NCBI RefSeq assembly: GCF_014133895.1
Contig: NC_050729.1
Location: forward strand, 620,001-684,000
Length of the DNA stretch: 64,000 nucleotides
Origin: Torulaspora globosa
Lineage: Eukaryota > Ascomycota > Saccharomycetes > Saccharomycetales > Saccharomycetaceae
Direction: 5' to 3'
This document shows, piece by piece, positions 1 through 7,786 of this stretch. The position numbers and the translations under genes were made by a program. The notes under the pieces were generated by a model. That model did no database searches. It had not been told where the DNA came from and saw only the letters and a program-made list of their open reading frames with translations. Within the stretch, counting starts at the first letter, position 1. Each line of letters opens with the position of its first letter.

Positions 1-1285
1 TTCTTCTATGATCAATTTCGAGCTCGCTAGTGCCTCCAACTTTGACAGTGATTGTCATCCGAAGGAATTTGTTGCCAGTATCCTGGTCTCCCCAGACTCC
101 AGAGTTATGCAGGAATGCTTCGCCAGTGGTTGCTTGAAAAGAGTCTAATTTGCCGTAAAATTGATCAGCACACATTGTGCTTGGCACATAAGGACTGAAA
201 TCAGGAGAATAGATACTGGAAGCGCCATTTGGGAGCCCTAGAAAATCGATTAGTTGGTGGTTCTCCTGCAGGGACAAATCACTGCAGGCTCTTGCGTCGT
301 ACTTCATAATGACGGTTCGGCTATTGTTTCCCTGTCGTCTATTCCTGTTGTTGCTTATCGTGATGGAAGTCAGAGCGTCGCCCAGGCAGTCGCCAGTCAC
401 AATCACCAATACAGATTTCTGGTTCTTGGCAGCATAATTGAGCGTTGGCAGGATTTTACTAGCATCATTCAATGTCCCATCATAGAGAAGTACAAGGATG
501 TCTTTATCGATAGAAACTAGTTTCTTCTCCGGTAATTGCAAACTTCTAAGGTAAGCGTCATTGGTATCAAGAACTCCTGCCGGAAATCTCCAACCTCTTG
601 AAATGGCAAGTTCATCCTCTATCCTCTGCCCTTTCACGACTCTGACTATATCTGGTGAGGGAAGTTTGTAATCCAAAGAATATAGCACCTTGCGGATGGT
701 TTCCGAATCCTTATTTGTTTGGCATAGCTTTCCAACAAGGGCATCGACCTCTTCTCGACTCTGAACTGAGATCTTCTTAGACCTGAGAAATGTTCTCACC
801 TGCTCGAGACTTTGTATTATTCCTGTAAGAGTTTCTTTGCAAGGAGACTTATAATACTGTTCCATCAAAATATGAGTCAATGAAGCGCTCATGGGTATAA
901 TGTTTCCATCGTGACAGTCGACAAACAATTGTAGCCCAATTTTACCCAACTTCTCGTTGATATCCAGGAACTTGGGATCATTCATCGCTTCCCTCAACTG
1001 ATTCGAATCTAACAACTCCCTGATGACATTCTGCAATTTAAGTGCATTCTGGGATGTGATTATCTGTGGCTTGCTTCTATACTTACCTGTGGATATCAAA
1101 GATTTATTGTAGGAGGTAGAGTTTATCACTCTATCCAGTAGTTTAATACCCTCCAGTACGGCCACCCTAGTCGCTGGCTCATCGGTTTTGACAACGGGTG
1201 TGTGTAGGGTTTTAATTGAACGAATTACAGCTCGACAACATCCGATTCGCTTTATCCCTCGGCCTACCATGATCGACATCACCAT
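1..1285 (-). CDS. TCM62: TCM62, mitochondrial chaperonin-like protein (partial, C-terminus outside window)
   Basis: An open frame runs on the minus strand from the first in-frame ATG at 1285 to the window edge (428 codons, no stop). An in-frame TGA lies just upstream of that ATG. Further ATGs at 1279 and 1270 are possible starts. The N-terminus is rich in Arg, Lys and Ser with almost no acidic residues, which suits a mitochondrial presequence. In S. cerevisiae Tcm62 is about 570 residues, is related to Hsp60 and is needed for succinate dehydrogenase assembly in the matrix. The call rests on chaperonin-like sequence (for example residues around DRVINSTSYNKSL) and on position: YBR044C is followed by the GIP1-ZTA1 series found further along this window. 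About a quarter of the protein is missing at the left edge. Identity is likely, but was not tested by alignment. Confidence 0.78.
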   Translation of the reverse strand, partial: MVMSIMVGRGIKRIGCCRAVIRSIKTLHTPVVKTDEPATRVAVLEGIKLLDRVINSTSYNKSLISTGKYRSKPQIITSQNALKLQNVIRELLDSNQLREAMNDPKFLDINEKLGKIGLQLFVDCHDGNIIPMSASLTHILMEQYYKSPCKETLTGIIQSLEQVRTFLRSKKISVQSREEVDALVGKLCQTNKDSETIRKVLYSLDYKLPSPDIVRVVKGQRIEDELAISRGWRFPAGVLDTNDAYLRSLQLPEKKLVSIDKDILVLLYDGTLNDASKILPTLNYAAKNQKSVLVIVTGDCLGDALTSITISNNRNRRQGNNSRTVIMKYDARACSDLSLQENHQLIDFLGLPNGASSIYSPDFSPYVPSTMCADQFYGKLDSFQATTGEAFLHNSGVWGDQDTGNKFLRMTITVKVGGTSELEIDHRR

Positions 1286-1742
1286 CAATTCTCAGATCTA
1301 CCTCACTTTTCCTCTACTTTCAAAGCCTTCAACCCTATAACAAAAGCTGAAAAATTCCTAATTCTAAAGAGAGACTAGCGAAAGCATTGGAAAAACGAGC
1401 AAATCATCTTGCTGTTTATTATACGGTCCGTAGGGACAGCGGCAATCAATAACTTATAAACTACGATTGTCCTTTGCCTACATATACCGTAAAATTAAAA
1501 ACTATGGGCCAATTTAGTGTCCATAGAAATCCATTATTTATTCAATTTTAGGACCTGGTATGTATTCATAGAATACAGAAAAGAAACAAGTTCAGATACC
1601 AAGGTAGTATAAAATGGATACAGTCTGCTCAACGTAGTCTTGTAGCCTGCTCGATTACATAACCATTATTTTTACTGTTTAGCTCTCGAAAGTTCATTTT
1701 CACCCTACAGCATCGGTGAACTGAAGCTAAGACAGGCATAGA
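1286..1742. other. Intergenic, TCM62 upstream region
   Basis: This 457-base gap lies between the DAS2 stop and the TCM62 start, both on the minus strand, so it should hold the TCM62 promoter and the DAS2 3' end. It is AT-rich. The only structure I see is a short palindrome, TACGGTCCGTA, near 1422-1432, which could be a CGG-type site for a zinc-cluster factor. No RNA gene or open frame is supported. Confidence 0.4.
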
Positions 1743-2441
1743 TCAGGCCAAATCGTAATATCTCTCCCGCTCCACATCCATTCTTTCAGCTTCGAGATCT
1801 AGCAGGAGCGGGACAGGATTTGAAGAGGCATTTGAAAGAGAACCGTTCCCTTTGATGTCTTGGACCACTCTTACAATCCCGTCGGTGATAATGGCGCACC
1901 CCGTGCCGTCATTTGAGCACGGTATGACCAGATCAGCGTTGGCTCTTGTTGGTGCTATGAATTTCTGCATTTCAATCCGCAAATGGTCCATGTATTCGGT
2001 GAGCAGTTCGGCAAACTCTTCCTTATTGGTGACGTTTCTGAGCTTAATGAGGTTTATCAGTCTTTTATCGCCATCACTGTCCAGGAAAATCTTTAGCTGT
2101 GCCAGGTTGTTGATCTTCTCGTCATACAATGCGTAGCAACCGCATAATAGAACCAGTTCAATGGGATCGTGAGAGTTCGCATCGCTCGCATTCTTTATTG
2201 GCACAGTCTCGGCAAAATGCTTGCTTTCCGTCAACTCTCGATAGACTGTTTCGAAATCGTAGTCTTTACTGCTATAAAATCTTGGCTTAGCATTACCAAG
2301 TTCATCCAAATCCATCACTCTGATCTTAGTATGCGGGAAGATTTTTGACAAGGACTCTTTGATCTGCAGGCCTACGCTCAACACCCCGGTGGCATGTCCG
2401 CCTCCTATAGAAATGATCACCAATTGAATCCGACCTGCCAT
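1743..2441 (-). CDS. DAS2: DAS2, uridine-kinase-like protein
   Basis: Counterpart of YDR020C, a putative uridine kinase family member of unproven activity. I chose the second ATG (2441, MAGRIQLVII), which gives 232 residues, the length I recall for S. cerevisiae Das2. An upstream ATG at 2504 would add 21 basic residues. The fold starts with a beta strand and a glycine-rich loop at residues 13-22 (GGGHATGVLS) in the place of the Walker A loop, but the expected Lys-Thr pair is replaced by Val-Leu. Later there is an FLDSDGDKRL segment that resembles the uridine-kinase phosphate-binding region. It is divergent from FAL1, with 179 bases between the two starts. Because the loop lacks its Lys, catalysis by the usual mechanism is doubtful. 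Confidence 0.85.
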   Translation of the reverse strand: MAGRIQLVIISIGGGHATGVLSVGLQIKESLSKIFPHTKIRVMDLDELGNAKPRFYSSKDYDFETVYRELTESKHFAETVPIKNASDANSHDPIELVLLCGCYALYDEKINNLAQLKIFLDSDGDKRLINLIKLRNVTNKEEFAELLTEYMDHLRIEMQKFIAPTRANADLVIPCSNDGTGCAIITDGIVRVVQDIKGNGSLSNASSNPVPLLLDLEAERMDVERERYYDLA

Positions 2442-2542
2442 TTTGAAATGGCGCCTTTCAGCGCTATGAAGGCCGGTCTTGAAGTGATGACGGGGCATTA
2501 TCATTTAATTAATCACTAGCGCCCTTCTGTAGTAGCGAGATA

Positions 2543-2568
2543 TGAAAAATTTCAATTGATGAGATGAG
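2543..2568 (+). promoter_or_regulatory. RRPE and PAC motifs upstream of FAL1
   Basis: TGAAAAATTT (2543-2552) matches the RRPE element and GATGAGATGAG (2558-2568) matches the PAC element. They lie 53-78 bases before the FAL1 ATG. This pair is known from yeast ribosome-biogenesis promoters (Stb3 and Dot6/Tod6 targets), which fits the role of Fal1 in 18S rRNA maturation. The motifs are seen directly; their function here is inferred. Confidence 0.7.
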
Positions 2569-2620
2569 CTGTTGAAGGTAAGCAATCAGAATCTAGAAGT
2601 TCCACAGGCCATCACGAATC

Positions 2621-3817
2621 ATGTCATTCAATAAGAATGAAGATTCGAAGTTGAAGTTTAAGACTTCAAAGAAGCTCAAAATTTCACCCACCTTCGAAAC
2701 AATGAAATTAAAGAATGACTTGCTGCGAGGAATATACTCATATGGTTTCGAGGCACCATCTGCAATTCAGTCCCGGGCTATAACACAGATAATTTCCGGT
2801 AAGGATATAATTGCACAAGCACAATCAGGGACAGGTAAGACTGCCACTTTCACGATTGGCATTTTACAAGTGATAGAACTAAAAAAACGAGAGTTGCAGG
2901 CCCTGGTTCTCTCGCCAACGAGGGAATTGGCCAGTCAAATCAGTCAAGTGGTCTCAAATCTTGGGGATTATATGAATGTCAAAGCCATGGCAATTACAGG
3001 CGGGAAAACCTTGAAAGATGACATCAAAAAGATCCAAGGGACGGGCTGCCATGTAGTCAGCGGAACACCTGGCCGAGTGTTGGATATGATCAAAAGACAG
3101 ATTCTCACGACCAGAAGCGTTCAAATGCTTGTACTAGACGAAGCAGATGAATTACTCAGTGAGACACTAGGATTCAAACAGCAGATTTACGATATTTTCA
3201 CGAAGCTACCGCCGGCGTGCCAAGTGGTTGTAGTAAGCGCCACGATGAACAGGGATATTTTGGAAGTGACAAAAAAGTTCATGTCAGATCCAGTCAAGAT
3301 ACTTGTGAAGAAAGACGAGATTTCCCTGGAGGGGATCAAGCAGTATGTGGTCAACGTGGATAAGGAAGATTGGAAATTCGACACGCTATGCGATTTATAC
3401 GATTCATTGACAATCACTCAGTGTGTCATATTTTGCAACACAAAGAAGAAAGTCGACTGGCTGAGCCATAAGATGTCACAATCAAATTTCGCAGTGGTTT
3501 CCATGCATGGCGATATGAAGCAGGAGGACAGGGACAGGATCATGAACGATTTCAGAGCGGGACATTCGAGGGTGCTCATATCGACGGACGTATGGGCGCG
3601 AGGCATTGACGTGCAGCAAATTTCCCTGGTGATCAACTATGACATACCCGATATTCTCGAAAACTATATCCACAGGATTGGCAGAAGCGGCCGGTTCGGC
3701 AGGAAAGGTTGCGCAATCAATTTCGCTACACGGGACGATGCGGCAAAGCTTAGAGAGATCGAGAAATTCTACTCTATCAAAATAAAACCCATGCCAGCCA
3801 ACCTGGCAGATATTTAA
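2621..3817 (+). CDS. FAL1: FAL1, DEAD-box RNA helicase of the eIF4A family
   Basis: A nucleolar ATP-dependent RNA helicase needed for 40S subunit biogenesis (early pre-rRNA cleavages), 398 residues against 399 in S. cerevisiae. All helicase motifs are visible: Q motif near residue 50, Walker A AQSGTGKT at 67-74, PTRELA, DEAD near 173, SAT near 204, RGID, and HRIGRSGR near 351. It is eIF4A-like in length but sits at the YDR021W position, next to DAS2 and convergent with ATG31, whose stop codon is only 7 bases away. PAC and RRPE sites precede it. The start is the first ATG in frame and gives the family length. Confidence 0.95.
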   Translation: MSFNKNEDSKLKFKTSKKLKISPTFETMKLKNDLLRGIYSYGFEAPSAIQSRAITQIISGKDIIAQAQSGTGKTATFTIGILQVIELKKRELQALVLSPTRELASQISQVVSNLGDYMNVKAMAITGGKTLKDDIKKIQGTGCHVVSGTPGRVLDMIKRQILTTRSVQMLVLDEADELLSETLGFKQQIYDIFTKLPPACQVVVVSATMNRDILEVTKKFMSDPVKILVKKDEISLEGIKQYVVNVDKEDWKFDTLCDLYDSLTITQCVIFCNTKKKVDWLSHKMSQSNFAVVSMHGDMKQEDRDRIMNDFRAGHSRVLISTDVWARGIDVQQISLVINYDIPDILENYIHRIGRSGRFGRKGCAINFATRDDAAKLREIEKFYSIKIKPMPANLADI

Positions 3818-3824
3818 CTTGGTC

Positions 3825-4268
3825 TTACATTGAATTCGAGATGGTTTGCAACTGTTCGTTTTGTATGGTGTACAGCTTTATGAGCTCTACAAGAGTCAAA
3901 TCGCGAACAAGCGGTGTAAGATCGCTAAACTGAGACACCACCTCCAATTCGATATCTTGACCCTGGCTCTCGTCATTTCCCGGTCCAGGAAGGCCACTAT
4001 TGAACGAAAGCAGCTCGTACTGATCGCTTACGAGCTCCGCATGACTGAGCGAACCGGACTCTTCCATATGTAGTATAATTACATTTTCTACAGAGCCATC
4101 ATTATTTGCTTCTTCTGTTTCGCTGTCATCCTCAAAGATATAATGAAAATTAGAAGGAAAGATAGCATGCGATCCACCATCCGGAGTTCGCTGACTGTTG
4201 GATCGGTTGCTTTCGCTTAGCGTATGCCGCACGTTTCTGTCATAGATAGTCAATGTTAATGGCTGCAT
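3825..4268 (-). CDS. ATG31: ATG31, autophagy scaffold subunit
   Basis: Atg31 (Cis1) bridges Atg17 and Atg29 at the phagophore assembly site in starvation-induced autophagy. I place the start at 4268 (MQPLTLTIYDRN), which gives 147 residues and matches the family N-terminus. The open frame itself continues upstream to 4493, but that extension reads through a tRNA-Val gene and is not credible. The protein is acidic, with a central low-complexity part, and ends in the conserved helix region (DLTPLVRDLTLVELIKLYTI). S. cerevisiae Atg31 is 196 residues; the difference lies in the variable acidic middle. The position equals YDR022C, convergent with FAL1. Confidence 0.88.
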   Translation of the reverse strand: MQPLTLTIYDRNVRHTLSESNRSNSQRTPDGGSHAIFPSNFHYIFEDDSETEEANNDGSVENVIILHMEESGSLSHAELVSDQYELLSFNSGLPGPGNDESQGQDIELEVVSQFSDLTPLVRDLTLVELIKLYTIQNEQLQTISNSM

Positions 4269-4371
4269 ACTGACCTGACTTTCAGTATTGCCGGTAGATG
4301 CCAGCCGGACTCTCCATAGCATGAGCTTTATGAGACACACATAACCTATCGACCCTTTTGCTAGGGGAATG

Positions 4372-4378
4372 AAAAAAA
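4372..4378 (-). terminator. Pol III terminator of tRNA-Val
   Basis: Seven A residues on the plus strand (T7 in the transcript) follow the 3' end of the minus-strand tRNA-Val after 12 bases. This is a normal RNA polymerase III stop signal, and it lies within the region upstream of ATG31. Confidence 0.75.
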
Positions 4379-4390
4379 TAAACTTGAATA

Positions 4391-4464
4391 TGATCCAACC
4401 GAGGTTCGAACTCGGGATCTTCGCCGTGTAAAGGCGACGTCGTGAACCACTGGACCATTGGACC
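4391..4464 (-). tRNA. tRNA-Val (anticodon UAC)
   Basis: Read on the minus strand this is a 74-base tRNA without an intron. The acceptor stem GGTCCAA pairs with TTGGATC (one G-U), the discriminator base is A, the T-loop GTTCGAACC is intact, and the anticodon loop holds TAC, which reads GUA valine codons. From memory it is almost identical to the S. cerevisiae tRNA-Val(UAC). It overlaps the false upstream extension of the ATG31 frame. Confidence 0.95.
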
Positions 4465-4493
4465 TGTGACAAGTTATATTCTTTAGGATTCAT

Positions 4494-5169
4494 ATTTTGT
4501 CCTTACCCACTGCTAGAAAACCAATCAACAGCCCAGTTTTACGCTTCTAATGTCTTTTAAAGCCAAATTATGTCTGTCAATGACCATAAAGAACGTACAG
4601 GAGTGTTTGAGATCGGAAATCTCGCCTTAAGGACAAGATTTCTGATCTGCGCAAGGAAGAGAAGTAAAGACTCCGGGACCGTCGGCGGCCGTCTTTAGAT
4701 CTGTTTGAATCAACAACATTTTGACCTTACCTTTCCAGGGCCTCCCGCAATGACTATGACTTTGAAAGGTCGTCCAAGAGCACCTGGGGCAAAAAGCTAT
4801 AAGGCTCCTCGGTCTACTGCTTCTATGTTTCCCTTAGCAGAAACCTCACCTTAATAGGTGGTACTAGATTGCCACTAGAAAACTGTGGTGCAGACTGGCC
4901 TCCTTCAGATTTGTGTGCTTTCTATAGGCTCATCGTCATCCTTCTGTTTGACTTGACGGCTCGGCTACGGCCTTGAGGCCACAGCATGGGATTGGCCATC
5001 CTCGTCGGAGAACACCGAGTTTTCACGGAACCAGCTTCGGTTATTGTTAGAGGTATTAGAGGTGTTATCTTCATCCCTGAAATAGGAATTCCAACAATAC
5101 AAAAGACGCAAGGAAGGAGGTTTCTTTGCATATTTGAAATTGAGGTGCTAACGAATCATCGAATCCAAG
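4494..5169. other. Spacer between tRNA-Val and the dehydrogenase; no gene supported
   Basis: These 676 bases separate conserved neighbours that lie close together in S. cerevisiae. They contain an imperfect 12-base inverted repeat (GATCGGAAATCT near 4611 and AGATTTCTGATC near 4646), a second short pair (TAAAGAC/GTCTTTA near 4666-4698), a GGCCTTGAGGCC palindrome near 4970, and a near-perfect 10-base tandem repeat TTAGAGGTAT/TTAGAGGTGT near 5047-5066. Short open stretches occur in all minus-strand frames but are broken by many stops. The promoter of the plus-strand dehydrogenase must lie at its right end. Confidence 0.4.
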
Positions 5170-5916
5170 ATGAGTTTAAGTGGCAAGACAGCACTGATTA
5201 CTGGAGGCACCAAGAATTTGGGCAAGATCACGGCTATTGAACTGGCTTCGAAGGAGAAATGCAATTTGTTCTTGCACCATAATAGCAACCAAGGTGACGA
5301 AGAAGCATTTGCAAAGGAGCTGCGTGATAAATATGGCGTCAAAGTTGAATTGTACCAAGGCAAGCTAGGGTCGCAAGCTTCGCTCACTCAGCTTTTTGAT
5401 GCGGCGGTTGAAAGAATGGGCAGAATTGACATTGCTATCAACAATGTTGGGAAAGTTTTGAAGAAGCCCTTCACCGAAGTGACCGAGGAAGAGTTTGACG
5501 AAATGGATCTTGTCAATAATAAGGTTGCCTTTTTTTTCATATCTGAATCTATGAAAAAGGTGTCGGACGGAGGCCGCATAATTACGCTTGTCACATCCCT
5601 TTTGGCTGTGTACACGCCGTTTTATCCGGTGTATCAGGGCACTAAGGCTGCAGTTGAATATTATACGAAGGCTGCTTCGAAGGAGTTGATGGCAAGAAAC
5701 ATAACAGTGAATTGCGTTGCACCAGGGCCTATGGATACGCCATTCTTCTATGCACAGGAGACTCCGGAAGCTGTAGAATTTTACAAGAGCAATGCCTTAC
5801 AACAGAGGTTGACAGATACTAGAGACATTGCTCCAATCATCAGTTTTTTGGCAACTAATGGAGGATGGATTACAGGACAAGTCATATTTGCTAATGGCGG
5901 ACTTGCTGCAAACTAG
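5170..5916 (+). CDS. Short-chain dehydrogenase/reductase (SDR), substrate unknown
   Basis: A 248-residue classical-size SDR, presumably a cytosolic NAD(P)-dependent oxidoreductase. Seen: a cofactor loop at 11-18 reading TGGTKNLG, in which the second glycine of TGxxxGxG is Asn; NNVG at 91-94 in the NNAG position; catalytic Tyr155 and Lys159 (YQGTK); Thr142 at the usual catalytic Ser position 13 residues before the Tyr, with Ser143 next to it; and VAPGPMDT after the active site. The C-terminus ITGQVIFANGGLAAN is typical of the family. There is no targeting signal. In S. cerevisiae no gene of this kind lies between the ATG31 and SES1 counterparts, so it is an insertion in this lineage or a loss elsewhere. 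The overall look resembles bacterial FabG-like SDRs, and transfer is possible but untested. The substrate cannot be deduced. Confidence 0.88.
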   Translation: MSLSGKTALITGGTKNLGKITAIELASKEKCNLFLHHNSNQGDEEAFAKELRDKYGVKVELYQGKLGSQASLTQLFDAAVERMGRIDIAINNVGKVLKKPFTEVTEEEFDEMDLVNNKVAFFFISESMKKVSDGGRIITLVTSLLAVYTPFYPVYQGTKAAVEYYTKAASKELMARNITVNCVAPGPMDTPFFYAQETPEAVEFYKSNALQQRLTDTRDIAPIISFLATNGGWITGQVIFANGGLAAN

Positions 5917-6265
5917 TAGTACCATTAGTAGGCTAGTGCAAGTTCCAAATTTCAAACGAGAGATTGGCTGGGCAGAAATACAAGCTATGTGCACACGAGT
6001 TAGATTATTCTAAGATTGGGCTCATTTTGACTCTCAAAAGCTTCTTATTGCCAGAATCAAACAGCGGTCTTGATCTTTCTGGTCTCTTAGAGAAACATAT
6101 CACATATTACGTGTAAACTGCTAGTTAGTTGATGGTCTTCCAGTAAAGAGACCTTACATATATAGAAAAATTTTGCAGATTACTGATGAATAATTGAGTA
6201 ATTGATACCTAGAAGGTCGATCTTGGTCCGTCTGATCACTCAATCGTTGTCTTTGTGAAGTAAAT
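5917..6265. other. Intergenic, SES1 promoter
   Basis: 349 bases between the dehydrogenase stop and the SES1 ATG. It is AT-rich toward SES1 and includes TACATATATAGAAAA near 6156-6170, a plausible TATA region, and an ATTACGTGTAA stretch near 6107-6117. No RNA gene or further frame is supported. Confidence 0.35.
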
Positions 6266-7648
6266 ATGTTGGATATTAATCAATTTATCGAAGAAAAAGG
6301 TGGAAACCCGGAACTTATCAAGAAATCTCAGAGGGCTAGAGGCGCCAGTGTTGAGCTTGTTGATGAAATCATCAGTGATTACAAGGAATGGGTCAAGACG
6401 AGATTTGATTTGGATGAATTGAACAAAAAATTGAACAAATTGCAGAAGGAAATCGGTCAAAAGTTTAAAAAGAAGGAAGATGCATCTGAACTATTAGCAG
6501 AAAAAGATAAATTGACTGAAGAGAAGAAGCAATTGACTGAGAAAGAACAATCTGAGGACAAGGAGTTGAGAAAAAAAGTTTTCCAAATTGGTAACATTGT
6601 TCATCCATCTGTGGTTGTTTCCAATGATGAGGATAATAACGAGCTTGTGCGTTCTTGGAAACCAGCCGATATCGAGGATGTTGGACCTCTGGCATCTGCT
6701 ACCGGTAAGCCAGCTGCTCTGTCACACCACGAAGTTCTGCTGAGGTTGGATGGGTACGATCCAGAACGTGGTGTGAAGATCTCCGGTCACAGAGGTTACT
6801 TTTTCAGAAACTACGGTGTATTCCTTAACCAGGCTTTGATCAACTATGGTTTGTCCTTCTTGGCTTCCAAGGGCTACATCCCTCTGCAGGCTCCAGTCTT
6901 GATGAACAAGGAAGTGATGGCCAAGACTGCCCAATTGTCAGACTTCGACGAAGAACTATACAAAGTGATGGATGGCGATGACGAAAAGTATTTGATTGCC
7001 ACATCCGAGCAACCAATCTCCGCTTACCATAGCAACGAATGGTTCGAGAAGCCACAAGAACAGTTACCTATTCGCTATGCGGGTTATTCTTCTTGTTTCC
7101 GTAGAGAAGCTGGTGCACATGGTAAGGACGCTTGGGGTGTGTTCAGAGTCCATGCATTTGAAAAGATAGAACAGTTCGTCTTGGCTGAACCCGAAAAGTC
7201 CTGGGAAGAATTTGACAGAATGATCGGTACCGCCGAAGAATTTTACCAAGGTCTAAAATTACCTTACCGTATTGTCGGCATTGTCTCTGGCGAGTTGAAC
7301 AATGCAGCTGCCAAGAAGTACGATTTGGAGGCTTGGTTTCCATATCAAAAGGAGTACAAAGAACTCGTTTCCTGTTCAAACTGTACTGATTACCAGTCTA
7401 GAAACTTGGAGATCAGGTGCGGGATCAAGAAGATGGGCGACAGAGAGAAGAAATACGTGCACTGCTTGAATTCTACCTTGGCTGCGACCCAAAGAGCCCT
7501 ATGTTGTGTCCTGGAAAACTATCAAACAGAGGACGGTCTTGTCGTTCCAGAAGTATTGAGAAAATACATCCCAGGAGAGCCAGAATTTTTGCCTTATATG
7601 AAAGAACTACCAAAAAACTCCACTTCAAGTAAAGACAAGAAGAAATAA
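6266..7648 (+). CDS. SES1: SES1, cytosolic seryl-tRNA synthetase
   Basis: Class II aminoacyl-tRNA synthetase that charges tRNA-Ser, 460 residues (462 in S. cerevisiae). Residues about 30-115 form the long antiparallel coiled coil that grips the tRNA variable arm (many Lys, Glu and Leu). The catalytic domain follows, with class II motif 2 near residue 275 (SSCFRREAG) and motif 3 toward the end (TLAATQRALCCVLENYQ). The C-terminal tail is Lys-rich, as in yeast. Codon choice is strongly biased to preferred yeast codons, which indicates high expression. The position is that of YDR023W. The start is the first ATG. Confidence 0.96.
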   Translation: MLDINQFIEEKGGNPELIKKSQRARGASVELVDEIISDYKEWVKTRFDLDELNKKLNKLQKEIGQKFKKKEDASELLAEKDKLTEEKKQLTEKEQSEDKELRKKVFQIGNIVHPSVVVSNDEDNNELVRSWKPADIEDVGPLASATGKPAALSHHEVLLRLDGYDPERGVKISGHRGYFFRNYGVFLNQALINYGLSFLASKGYIPLQAPVLMNKEVMAKTAQLSDFDEELYKVMDGDDEKYLIATSEQPISAYHSNEWFEKPQEQLPIRYAGYSSCFRREAGAHGKDAWGVFRVHAFEKIEQFVLAEPEKSWEEFDRMIGTAEEFYQGLKLPYRIVGIVSGELNNAAAKKYDLEAWFPYQKEYKELVSCSNCTDYQSRNLEIRCGIKKMGDREKKYVHCLNSTLAATQRALCCVLENYQTEDGLVVPEVLRKYIPGEPEFLPYMKELPKNSTSSKDKKK

Positions 7649-7786
7649 ACGTGCTAGAGCCGTGCTTTTGTAATAATTTGACGTCTTTTTAGTGATCTAT
7701 AAAGCTGACACTACATTTTAAACGATAAAATATCCCATTAACAATAATATCAAGGCAGATAGATCACATCGAGTTGGAGATGAGGC

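Noticed and set aside
4600..4660. TCGGAAAT near 4613 as part of a centromere CDEIII element
   Set aside because: There is no AT-rich CDEII stretch and no CDEI at the right distance, and synteny does not place a centromere here.
5060..5110. TGTTGGAAT on the minus strand near 5098, as at the start of a Ty1-type LTR
   Set aside because: The bases after the first nine do not resemble a delta element, and no matching LTR end or target duplication is found at the expected distance.
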